Below, piece after piece: positions 1-7,915 of a stretch of 64,000 nucleotides of DNA (within the stretch, counting starts at the first letter, position 1; the number at the start of each line of letters is the position of its first letter). A program made the position numbers and the translations under genes. This DNA comes from Anastatus disparis (Eukaryota; Arthropoda; Insecta; Hymenoptera; Eupelmidae). The DNA is taken from assembly GCA_017163975.1 (NCBI GenBank), contig JAFFSR010000370.1:124001-188000 (forward strand). Reading direction: 5' to 3'. The notes beneath the pieces are model-generated. The model made no database searches. It saw only the letters and a list, made by a program, of their open reading frames with translations, and was not told where the DNA came from.

Positions 1-274
1 TATTAAAGGTAAGTTATTCATAATTTCTTTTACCATTTGAAAGCTTGTATCTTTTTTCTTTACGATCGTAGAATTTCGCTATGAAATACTTTTTTGTTGT
101 GAATAAAATAATAAATCTGAAAACATGATTTGCAAGAAAATATCAGTTTCGAATCAATAATCAATAACCAATAAACTTTTTGTTTATGATCACAGAATTT
201 CGCGGGATAAGACTTTTTTGTTAAAAATAGTGCAACTAAGCAGATTTCACATAAATTTTACAGACCTGCAAAAT
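1..274. other. AT-rich edge with splice-site-like signals
   Basis: No gene is identified here. A strong 5' splice-donor-like hexamer GTAAGT lies at 9-14 right after AAAG, so an exon could end at base 8, but its upstream part is outside the window. A pyrimidine-rich tract ending in TTTTACAG at 256-263 looks like a 3' splice acceptor just before the ATG of the next ORF. Both are motif matches only. Confidence 0.3.
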
Positions 275-685
275 ATGATGGAAGACAGTAGTGGGGATGA
301 ACTATTGATAAGGCTTCTGACCGAAGAAGAAGATGTATCTGATTTGAGAGATCTTGTGCTACTACCACCTCCCGAAGAGGTAAGAAAATTCATAAATGTC
401 TCTGAAACTACCCCAAACTTTGCGGTGGAGGGGGTAAATAATAATACAGCAGCGCCACCACCTTTTGAACCAATGCCTGGTTGCTCTTGGTGGGGTGATG
501 ATAAGAGACAGTCATCAATGGCGATCAATAATTACGAGCAGAATACACTTAATTCGATGATTTCATCTGAATCACCAGGTACAGAGAGAATACAGGTTGA
601 TTTAAGGAGATGTAAAATGGACACTACACCTATACTCATAAATATTTACTATCTTTTTATTTATTGCATATTTTTAAGAAAATAA
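275..685 (+). CDS. Hypothetical acidic protein next to the Polinton polymerase
   Basis: I do not recognise this protein. The frame is open further upstream (from 218), but the first Met of the pair at 275/278 gives the more plausible start: the residues after it are strongly acidic (MEDSSGDELL then TEEEDVSDL), followed by a proline-rich stretch and a short MPGCSWW segment. The last 20 or so residues are hydrophobic and Tyr/Phe-rich and look like read-through of AT-rich sequence, so the true end may be earlier. A GTAAGA donor-like site at about 380 and an acceptor-like site at 256-263 would make 264-379 a possible short exon instead. It lies upstream of the polymerase remnant on the same strand and could be a Polinton accessory gene or unrelated host sequence. 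Confidence 0.35.
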   Translation: MMEDSSGDELLIRLLTEEEDVSDLRDLVLLPPPEEVRKFINVSETTPNFAVEGVNNNTAAPPPFEPMPGCSWWGDDKRQSSMAINNYEQNTLNSMISSESPGTERIQVDLRRCKMDTTPILINIYYLFIYCIFLRK

Positions 686-832
686 ATGCTTTACAATTGT
701 TTTACAATTCCACGGGTGTTATTGGCATGGCTGTGTATGGTGTTACACAGTGAACCGTGACTCACGCCTTGTAAACGGTGAAAATATGGACGAACGTTTC
801 GAGAGAACCGCGCGGATATCCGAAAAGGAAAA

Positions 833-2352
833 AGGCACGGCTATCAACTAATAGAAAAGTGGGAATGTGATTTTGATCATGAGTACTCACAGAACGAAAT
901 TATGAAGACGTATATCGATAATAAAACACGAAATTGGCATGAACCGTTGAATCCTCGAGAAGCATTTTTCGGTGGTCGTACGGGTAATATAGTCAAAATT
1001 TATATGCAAAAAAGGGTGAGAAAATAAAATACGTAGACGCGTGTTCATTATATCCATATATCTGTAAATACGGTCGATATCCCGTTGGTCATCCTACTCT
1101 TTACGTGGATGAAGATGAGTGTCGCTCTCTGGTGGGTCAAACAAATAATATAAGTCACGTTGAAGGTCTTATTAAATGCGAAGTATTGCCGCCGCGAAAT
1201 ATATATCATGCTGTACTACCCGTTAAAATGCATAATAAGCTTTTGTTTCCGCTGTGTCGAACGTGTGCCGAATCAATGTATACCACAGATTGTGACCATG
1301 AAAATCCTGATGATCGAGTTTTTATCGGCACGTGGGTTGCTGACGAGTTGAAAAAAGCTGTTCAGATGGGTTATATCATCAGAAAAATATTTGAAATATG
1401 GTCTTATAAAATTACTCAGTACAACAAGGCCACGGGTCAGGGTGGTCTATTTCCAACTTATATCGATAAATTTTTCGCTGAGAAAACTTATGCGTCGGGG
1501 TACCCTTTGGAATGTGCTGACGGTGATGAAAACGCGATTGCTCGATATATTGAGGAATTTGTGTAACAAGAGGGCATTAAATTAGACAAAACTCGAATAA
1601 AATATAACGCTGGTCTAAGATCTGTAGCAAAACTCTGTTTAAATTCATTGTGGGGTAAATTTGGTCAACGAGAGAATATGCCAAAGACTGAAGTGATAGA
1701 TGATCCACAAAGATTGTTTGAGTTACTCTGCAGTGTCGAGACCGAGGTCGACTCAATTTTACCGATCAATGAGACGACAATTTATATAAGTTGGCATAAC
1801 AAAGAATCGGCTGTTGAGCCATCACCATTGTGTAACGTTGTCGTAGCCGCTTATACCACAGCCTTGGCGCGTTTAAAACTTTACGAAGAATTGCAACCGC
1901 TGGGTGAACGTGTATTGTATTACGATACAGAATCTATTGTGTATGTAAGTCGCGAGGGTGAGTACGATGCGAAAACAGGGCCGTTCTTGGGTGACTTGAC
2001 CGACGAATTGGCCTGTTATGGTCTTGGCACAAGCATCACATCATTCGTCTCTCGAGGACCCAAATTTTACGCCTATAAATATTTGACACCAGATGGCGTT
2101 GAAGGATGTGTTTGCAAAATCAAGGGTATAAGACTTAATTCGTCGGTGAGTCAGAAAATAAACTTTAATTCTATACGAGATCTTATTACTGGTAAAATAT
2201 CGCCACTTTTTGCAAACTATGACGCTATTAGACGCACACGGTTTCACGATGTTATAACACGGCCTGAATGTAAAATATGCGAGCTCGTGTACTCAAAGAG
2301 ACGATTCGTGAATAACGAGATTAGCTATCCATACGGTTATAAGTCTAATTAA
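833..2352 (+). pseudogene. PolB: Polinton family B (protein-primed type) DNA polymerase, C-terminal half, broken
   Basis: Replicative polymerase of the element. Visible polymerase motifs: motif A (DxxSLYP) at about 1036-1059, motif B (NSLWGKFG) at 1642-1665, a GPKFYAYKY segment near 2056-2082, and motif C read as YDTES at 1921-1935. Upstream, similarity begins with a GYQLIEKWECDF segment near 839-874 and continues through FFGGRTGN; the exonuclease and other N-terminal parts are absent. Breaks: a frameshift at about 995-1005 separates the first segment from motif A, and a TAA at 1564-1566 interrupts the same frame that then continues open to 2352. In motif C the second acidic residue of the family's usual DTDS is Glu here. 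AATAAA-like signals follow at about 2355. The gene is inactive as read. Not determinable: whether the missing N-terminus lies outside the window or was lost. Confidence 0.88.
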
Positions 2353-2482
2353 AAATAAATTATTGTAAATATATTATCACTAAAGCGAATATATGATACA
2401 GGATAAAGAGAGAGAATTAAAACACAAACTATTTTGAAATAAATTTTTATATTTTATAAAAATGTAAAACGAAAAAATAAAT
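2353..2482. other. Convergent 3' spacer with back-to-back poly(A) signals
   Basis: Short AT-rich spacer between the polymerase remnant (+) and the small minus-strand ORF. It contains AATAAA-type signals usable from the left and a palindromic AATAAATTTATT at about 2476-2487 that could serve both strands. No gene seen. Confidence 0.4.
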
Positions 2483-2698
2483 TTATTTTCTATTAATTGA
2501 GTAGTCATCAATTTTTTTCAAAAGCACAGGTTCCAGAATAATCCGCATCCTTTCCACTCTCATTCTGAATCTTTCTCTATCACGAGCCGCTTGCTCCCAC
2601 TCTCCACGTCGCGCTGCACGACTCGCATAGTCCCACACGCGTATCACATGAATTTCCGGCTTACCCTCTTTGAAATGCACTTGTTTTATTTGATTCAT
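2483..2698 (-). CDS. Small charged hypothetical protein, only minus-strand gene of the element
   Basis: A 71-residue ORF I cannot assign. It is rich in Arg and Glu (segments such as RAARRGEWEQAARDRERF), has no Cys and no membrane segment, and is predicted to be mostly helical. It starts just left of the structured intergenic region at 2870-3171 and ends beside a bidirectional poly(A)-like palindrome, which is a sensible layout for a real gene divergent from the packaging cluster. It lies in sequence more GC-rich than the surrounding repeats, like the other element genes. It could still be a chance frame; homologues in other Polintons at the same place would settle it. Confidence 0.42.
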   Translation of the reverse strand: MNQIKQVHFKEGKPEIHVIRVWDYASRAARRGEWEQAARDRERFRMRVERMRIILEPVLLKKIDDYSINRK

Positions 2699-2869
2699 CG
2701 TTCACTGTACTTTTTGTAGACTCTCTTTTCTGTAAAATTGTTGAGAATCAAAAATTTAAATCTGATTAATTCTTTGATAAAAATTTATCACCTTTTTATA
2801 TTTCTTGGTTATGGCTCACGATAGCAGCACTTTTTCAAGACTAACCAGCACTGACCATTTACCAACGCT

Positions 2870-3171
2870 TTTAATTTTATACTATAAGTGGTGGTGGTGG
2901 TGGTGGGGGTGGGGGTATTAATTATAAGTAGGTGATTAATACTTATTTGGCTCTTTCAGCCATATAGCTAAAGAGCGGAATAATGCTGGCGTCAGCCAGC
3001 TATATGGCTAATCAGCTAAACGATTGGCTAGCGCCAGCACGATACTGCTCGCACATGCGCGCGCCGCCGCCGCCCCCCACTCTTGCTCATCACTCTTAAT
3101 GATCGTATATGTAGAGTGGTTGGAGGATTCGATGAGGTTAGTAATAGAAGTTTAGCAGCAGCGACGGTAAC
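2870..3171. promoter_or_regulatory. Structured divergent intergenic region (candidate promoter or origin)
   Basis: Between the minus-strand ORF and the ATPase. It begins with a TATAAG-like word at 2881-2887 followed by a TGG-repeat and G-run at about 2888-2916 able to form G-rich structure. Next is an imperfect palindrome at about 2945-3040 in which AGCCATATAGCT pairs with AGCTATATGGCT and GCTGGCG with CGCCAGC. A CG-rich patch (CGCCGCCGCC) follows at 3060-3075. No protein frame is supported here. The role is inferred from position and structure only. Confidence 0.4.
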
Positions 3172-3849
3172 ATGGATGTTTGCAGGTGGGTGCATCCGTG
3201 GACTTTGATGATTTGTGGACCCAGCTCGTGTGGTAAAACAGTATTCGTGAAGAATTTTTTGCATCACATTGATCGCATGAGTGATACAAAATTCGAGCGT
3301 ATACTCTTGTACTATACCGAGTGGCAGCCAATTTACAAGGAGTTGGCCGAGGGTATCGAATTTCACGAGGGTTTACCAAAGAGCGAAGACTATGCCAATG
3401 ATCCACGAGCAAAACTCTTGATTCTCGACGATCTGATGAGAGAATCGTCCAACAGAGCTGTAGTAAATCTCTTTACCAAAGGCAGTCATCACAATAACTT
3501 GAGCGTCATCTTTATCTCGCAAAATCTCTTTCATCAAGGTCAGCGAGAAATTTCTTTAAACTCTAACTACATCGTGGTATTTAAAAATCCGCGCGATCGA
3601 GCGCAAATAAATCATCTGGCGCGCCAAGTCTGTCCCAAGGAGCCTCGTTTTTTGCAAGAGGCATATCTCGATGCCACAGCACAACCACACGGCTATTTGT
3701 TCATAGATCTGAAACAGGGTACGCCTGAAAACGTGAGATTTCGTACTTGTATATTCCCGTTCGACAAACATCAGTACGTTTATGTGCCTCGTTGCAAACC
3801 CATAAAAGCTGGTGCTTGCTCGAATAATGTACCAGTCGTGCGATTGTAA
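3172..3849 (+). CDS. ATP: Genome-packaging ATPase, A32/FtsK-HerA type
   Basis: Intact 225-residue P-loop ATPase that in this family pumps the genome into the capsid. Walker A is GPSSCGKT at residues 16-23, Walker B LLILDD at 82-87, and the conserved A32-type motif ISQNLF at 115-120, followed by the NPRDR segment that is also typical. The Met at 3172 puts the P-loop 15 residues from the start, which fits this family, and length matches other Polinton ATPases. The stop codon overlaps the next ATG by one base (TAATG at 3847-3851), consistent with a compact virus-like cluster. No internal break is seen, in contrast to the capsid and polymerase genes. Confidence 0.93.
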   Translation: MDVCRWVHPWTLMICGPSSCGKTVFVKNFLHHIDRMSDTKFERILLYYTEWQPIYKELAEGIEFHEGLPKSEDYANDPRAKLLILDDLMRESSNRAVVNLFTKGSHHNNLSVIFISQNLFHQGQREISLNSNYIVVFKNPRDRAQINHLARQVCPKEPRFLQEAYLDATAQPHGYLFIDLKQGTPENVRFRTCIFPFDKHQYVYVPRCKPIKAGACSNNVPVVRL

Positions 3850-4193
3850 TGGAGCCGGTGAGACGTAGTCGTAGCAGACCAATTCCAGAAAAGTACTGGA
3901 CTCAGCTACATGTTTTGTGTAAAATCGAACTTTCTCAACTCAAGGCCATATTACGCGAAGCAAATTCCAAACTTATAACGTACATTTGCGAGTGTGCTTT
4001 GAACATTTTACGTGGAAATATTCCACTCAGCAAATATTATAAGAAACAATTGCGAAAAGTCGCACCACTGTTGCGAAAACTCGCTAAACCGGGTATTTTG
4101 GAGGTAAAAAGGAAATTGGTGGTAAAATCAGCATATTTACTACGGCTAATTGTGAAATCTGTTTTATCGGCATGGAGTACGCAAGAAAAATGA
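3849..4193 (+). CDS. Short basic Polinton protein, possible adenovirus pX-like core protein
   Basis: 114 residues, strongly basic. The C-terminal half (NILRGNIPLS, then a Lys/Arg-rich KKQLRKVAPLLRKLAK, then KRKLVVKSAYLLRLIVKSVL) follows a pattern I associate with a recurrent small protein of Polintons and adintoviruses, which has been compared with adenovirus core protein X. It probably binds DNA or membranes in the virion; that is inference. It overlaps the ATPase stop by one base and the next gene by 22 bases. No break seen. Confidence 0.62.
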   Translation: MEPVRRSRSRPIPEKYWTQLHVLCKIELSQLKAILREANSKLITYICECALNILRGNIPLSKYYKKQLRKVAPLLRKLAKPGILEVKRKLVVKSAYLLRLIVKSVLSAWSTQEK

Positions 4194-5002
4194 TTTTAGT
4201 ACCGCAAGAGTGCTTGGAGCAACAGCGGCTGCAGCAGCAGCATGACGTACCAACTACCAATCATACAACACCACCATCCAGTGTCCAGACACCTGGTACA
4301 GCCACGACACGCCTTGACGAAGAAATGAGTAAAATTTTACATTCTACGGGTGATGAGCGTCAAAAATCTCTGCAATATCAACAAATCTTGCAGCGTTACT
4401 TGCATCTAAGAAGGGAGGAGAAGGATGAAAATAGGAGTATAATACGTCCAAACGAGACAACATTATTAGAAACGGAAACGACGATGGGTACAGACAATAA
4501 TGACGAAATCGACGACGAACAGCTTGTCCAGTCGGTACCGCAGAAATTTCAAAGTAATGCTAGACATCTCATTAGATATTTGCGGCAAGCTGGTAATATT
4601 GAATGGGATAGTCGTGGTATAATCAAGCTAGATGGCACTGTTGTCGAGGGTGCTAATATTGTCGATTTAATGAACGAAGCTATGAGAAGTAGAAAAAGAC
4701 CACCACCGCGCGGGTACAAACAGTTTGCACGCGTCTTGCGACAAGTTAGCATACCTCGAGAATTCATTGGTAACGATCAACTGTGGCGTAAGATTGCATC
4801 TCATGGCCCTGATTCACCGCTGTCATCGTCGTCAGAAAACGAAGGTTATTATTCTTCAACAGCTACTGGTCTAACGAGCGTAAAGGAGAAAGAAGTCGAG
4901 AGTGCGAAAAAGCGTAAAAAAGTTGGTAGCGAGTTGGCAGCTACACCATCAACCCCTGTAAAAAAGAGTCGCCTCGAACAGCTAAAATGGGACCGTATGT
5001 GA
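4172..5002 (+). CDS. Conserved Polinton protein beginning MEYARKM (structural or accessory)
   Basis: 276 residues. The N-terminus (MEYARKMILVPQ) and the middle blocks LDEEMSKIL, the repeated LQRYL motif, and RGYKQFARVL...IPREFIGN follow a layout I recognise from a widespread uncharacterised Polinton/adintovirus protein. The region between is Gln/Thr/Pro-rich and probably disordered, and the C-terminus is Ser-rich then Lys-rich (KKRKKV, a nuclear-localisation-like run). Overlaps the basic protein before it (22 bases) and the PLA2 gene after it (16 bases). The biochemical function is not known to me; a virion or assembly role is inferred from neighbours. Confidence 0.66.
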   Translation: MEYARKMILVPQECLEQQRLQQQHDVPTTNHTTPPSSVQTPGTATTRLDEEMSKILHSTGDERQKSLQYQQILQRYLHLRREEKDENRSIIRPNETTLLETETTMGTDNNDEIDDEQLVQSVPQKFQSNARHLIRYLRQAGNIEWDSRGIIKLDGTVVEGANIVDLMNEAMRSRKRPPPRGYKQFARVLRQVSIPREFIGNDQLWRKIASHGPDSPLSSSSENEGYYSSTATGLTSVKEKEVESAKKRKKVGSELAATPSTPVKKSRLEQLKWDRM

Positions 5003-5490
5003 AAGCATGGAAGGAAGTGATGGAGGGGGAGGAGGAGGGAGAGAAAACTGGTACTATTATAGACCGATTGATTTCGGTTGTACCCTTTGAAATGCATCTA
5101 CCAGGCTACCAGTTTCTCGGCCCTGGCACGCATCTCGAAGAGCGTCTCAGACGTGGTCAGAGAGGAAAAAATCCTCTTGACAATGCCTGTCTAGAGCACG
5201 ATATTTCATATTCAAATAAAAAAATAACGAATCATATAAAAGCCGACAGACTGCTGGCTGAACGAGCATTTTCACGCATGCTCTCGGAGACTGCGGATGG
5301 TAATGAAAAGACTGCAGCTGGTATTACTGTTTTGTGCATGGTCAGCAAGATTGCGTTTGATAAATTTTTGAAACGCATTAAAAATACATTTAAAAGACAG
5401 CAAAAGAGAGAGAAAAAGCTAGTTTGTAAGAGAGGGAGGAGGAGGAGCAATGAAAAAGAAGAAGGAGGCGAAAAAGCCGGACGATCTTGA
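4987..5490 (+). CDS. Parvovirus-type phospholipase A2 domain protein
   Basis: 167 residues. Residues about 38-75 carry the compact PLA2 signature of parvoviral VP1: a Ca-binding loop LGPGT (44-48) and the catalytic pair HD (71-72) in CLEHDISY. In parvoviruses and some Polinton-like viruses this activity breaches the endosomal membrane during entry. The C-terminal third is extremely Lys/Arg-rich. It overlaps the integrase ORF by 41 bases in another frame, so its final residues or the integrase's first ones may not both be used. No break in the domain. Confidence 0.85.
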   Translation: MGPYVKAWKEVMEGEEEGEKTGTIIDRLISVVPFEMHLPGYQFLGPGTHLEERLRRGQRGKNPLDNACLEHDISYSNKKITNHIKADRLLAERAFSRMLSETADGNEKTAAGITVLCMVSKIAFDKFLKRIKNTFKRQQKREKKLVCKRGRRRSNEKEEGGEKAGRS

Positions 5491-6544
5491 GCATTATTAC
5501 TATAATCTTTCTGCACCATCAGCGTACGCTGGTGCTCATCTACTGAAACACGCGAAACCCAAAAAATTTGATAATAATACCATTGCCGAATGGTTGGAGA
5601 GTCAGGATGCACATACCTTACACAAACTTGTGAGACATCGTTTTCCTCGTCGACATAACAACGTTTTCAGCCCCTTTGAAGTGTGGGAAGCTGACTTGGC
5701 AGATTTTAGATCACTTAAAACCTACAATGATGGATACAGCTATATTCTCATTGTCATTGATGCACTTTCAAAGTTTGCCTGGGTAGAGCCTCTTCTCGAC
5801 AAAACCAGTCGAAGCGTCGCTGTAGCATTAGACAAAATTTTATCACGATGTAATGATAGACATCCTATTTATCTACAGACTGATAAAGGTAAAGAGTTTA
5901 TCGGTCGAGAGGTGCAAGAGGTGCTAAAAAAGAAACATATTACCTATCGAGTCGTCAGAGACCCTGATATAAAGGCAGTCATTGCCGAACGCTTTATTCG
6001 AACTCTCAAAGGTCATATCTGGCGATACTTTACTCACTCGTGCACAAGACGTTATATAGACGTTTTGCAAAAAATTGTGACGTGTTACAACGAGTCGTGG
6101 CACAGTGCCATAAAAATGCCCCCTTCTAAAGTCAACTTATATAATGCTCACGTGGTACGTCAAAATTTGACGTTGCGTTACAGCGAAAAACAGCCGTTTC
6201 GAGTAGCTAAATACAGCGTTGGCGATCTGGTTCGTGTCAGTCGTGCCAAGACAGCCTTCAGGAAAGCATACGAGGGTGGCTGGACTCTGGAGTTGTTTAA
6301 AATTATAAGAGTCGACACAAGACAACAACCACCCGTCTATATTTTGACTGATCTTGATGGAGAAAAAATTGACGGATATTTTTACGAAGAACAGTTGAGC
6401 AGAGTGCGCAAAGATTTAGATAGCGAAGCGTTTGAGGTTGATGAGGTTTTGAAGAGCAAAGGTAGGGGGTCGAAAAAACAATATTTGGTCAGTTGGAGGG
6501 GGTACCCAGAAAAATTCAATTCTTGGATAGAAGCTAAAGATTAA
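5450..6544 (+). CDS. INT: Retrovirus-like DDE integrase with C-terminal chromodomain
   Basis: 364 residues, intact. Catalytic triad visible as D82 (WEADLADF), D145 (LQTDKGKEF) and E180 (AVIAERFIRTLK), giving the D-35-E spacing of retroviral and Polinton integrases. A barrel-like segment (GDLVRVSR, about 258-270) precedes a chromodomain at about 328-364 (FEVDEVLKSK ... WRGYP ... SWIEAKD), which in relatives may bias integration to particular chromatin. The enzyme inserts the element and makes its short target duplications. The first ATG overlaps the PLA2 gene; similarity proper begins around residue 12. The chromodomain looks cut slightly short at the C-terminus (ends right after EAKD). Confidence 0.95.
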   Translation: MKKKKEAKKPDDLEHYYYNLSAPSAYAGAHLLKHAKPKKFDNNTIAEWLESQDAHTLHKLVRHRFPRRHNNVFSPFEVWEADLADFRSLKTYNDGYSYILIVIDALSKFAWVEPLLDKTSRSVAVALDKILSRCNDRHPIYLQTDKGKEFIGREVQEVLKKKHITYRVVRDPDIKAVIAERFIRTLKGHIWRYFTHSCTRRYIDVLQKIVTCYNESWHSAIKMPPSKVNLYNAHVVRQNLTLRYSEKQPFRVAKYSVGDLVRVSRAKTAFRKAYEGGWTLELFKIIRVDTRQQPPVYILTDLDGEKIDGYFYEEQLSRVRKDLDSEAFEVDEVLKSKGRGSKKQYLVSWRGYPEKFNSWIEAKD

Positions 6545-6555
6545 AAAAATTTACA

Positions 6556-7386
6556 ATGAACGATGAATTTTACATGGTTTTACCGAGCAACAGCAGCAAG
6601 TTTGTCTTTCCACATAATGTGGCGACACATTTTACAACACAATTATCATAAAATTTTTATCTTCATGGCGACTGGTGTGTAGGACTCACGGAAATTCAAA
6701 TACCTCTCACATTTCAGCATATATCAGTGGTAGAGCGTGAGGGGGTGATTTCTGTTAAGACATCCAAACGTGACGTGGCGAATGTTTTGCGAGAAACAGA
6801 GGAGGAGACTCAACAGAAGGCCGAGGTGTTTGCCCGCGTTAAACCTGGTGTTTACCGTGACATTGAGAGTCTCTTAGGAGAAATAAATAGTCTCGAGAAT
6901 GTGAAAAATCATTTATATTTTGAAATCCGCGCTGGTGGCTATGTACAGATTATATGTCGATGTGGTGAAGATTGTACAACTTATATGCACACGTTTACCC
7001 TATCGGAAAAATTACTTAGAATTTTAGGTTTGGGAAATGTACCAATTTTCTCTTGCAAAGGTAATAAAGAGCACTACATTGCCAGTAATCGACCAGCAAA
7101 TCTTGTGAACGGGTTACCAACCGTGCTCATGGTTTACAGCAACATTTGCCAGCCTTATGTAACAGGTGACATGCGCACGAGCTTACTACGTATAGTCTCG
7201 CTTCATTTGCGTGACTACGTTTACGGAGGTGTTGAAATTAAAAACTTTTCACCACCCATGTACCTACCACTGCTGTCTTCAGCGTTTCAGTCGATAGAAA
7301 TAGATATAAGAGACGAACACGGATTTCCCATTCCATTCGACTACGGTACGCTGACTGTAACGCTTCACTTTAAGCGCATCCGATAA
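6556..7386 (+). pseudogene. mCP: Penton-like minor capsid protein (single jelly roll), one premature stop
   Basis: The ATG at 6556 opens a reading MNDEFYMVLPSNSSKF typical of the N-terminus of Polinton penton proteins, then a TAA at 6649-6651 (codon 32) interrupts, and the same frame runs open to 7386 through GDWCVGLTEIQIP and the remainder. Full frame would be 276 codons, normal for the family. The protein forms the vertices of the icosahedral capsid. An ATG-started remnant beginning at 6727 would lack the first strand of the fold. Position immediately before the core protein and major capsid protein matches the adenovirus order. No other break seen. Confidence 0.82.
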
Positions 7387-7387
7387 A

Positions 7388-7906
7388 ATGCCTGTGTTTG
7401 AAGATTTTTTCAATAACCAAATGATTGGTGGTGGAGGTAAGTGTGTTACAGTTGGTAAACCTTGTTTTGGTTATCACCAGTCGGGTGCAGGAGTAGGTAG
7501 TTTTTTGAAAGGCCTCTTCCGAGCAGCTATACCGAAGATCAAACAAGGTGAGAAAGTGGTCGGTAAGGAGGCTCTCCAAACGGGTAAAAATATCCTAGAT
7601 GATGTCACTCTAGGTGGCAGACCGGTCAAAGAGGCGACCAAACAGCGCATTCGCGAGAGTGGTAAAAATCTCAAAAGAAAAGCTGACGTTGTTTTGGACA
7701 AATTGCTCTTGGGTGAGTCAAGTGCGAAAGAGGGGGAGGAATCAGAATATAAAAAGAAGAACGAGACATCATCAACTCAGTCGTCAAGTGCACCTGGCAC
7801 TACAAACACCTCAGCGGCTAAACGCTCGAAAAGTGATAAAGTTGCGAAAAAGAAGATGAAGCAGAATAAGAAAGCACGTGTAGCTAGAGATATTTTTGAA
7901 AATTAA
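7388..7906 (+). CDS. pVI/pX-like virion core or membrane-active protein
   Basis: 172 residues. A Gly-rich amphipathic block GAGVGSFLKGLFRAAIPKI (residues 33-51) is followed by KVVGKEALQTGKNILDDV and a basic RIRESGKNLKRKA segment, the pattern of the Polinton/adintovirus protein encoded between penton and hexon and compared with adenovirus pVI/pX. The C-terminus is Ser/Thr-rich then very Lys-rich. It probably sits inside the capsid bridging DNA and shell and may be a protease substrate; a GG-type site near residues 14-17 (GGGG) is suggestive only. Starts one base after the penton stop. Intact. Confidence 0.74.
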   Translation: MPVFEDFFNNQMIGGGGKCVTVGKPCFGYHQSGAGVGSFLKGLFRAAIPKIKQGEKVVGKEALQTGKNILDDVTLGGRPVKEATKQRIRESGKNLKRKADVVLDKLLLGESSAKEGEESEYKKKNETSSTQSSSAPGTTNTSAAKRSKSDKVAKKKMKQNKKARVARDIFEN

Positions 7907-7915
7907 AATTTCAAG

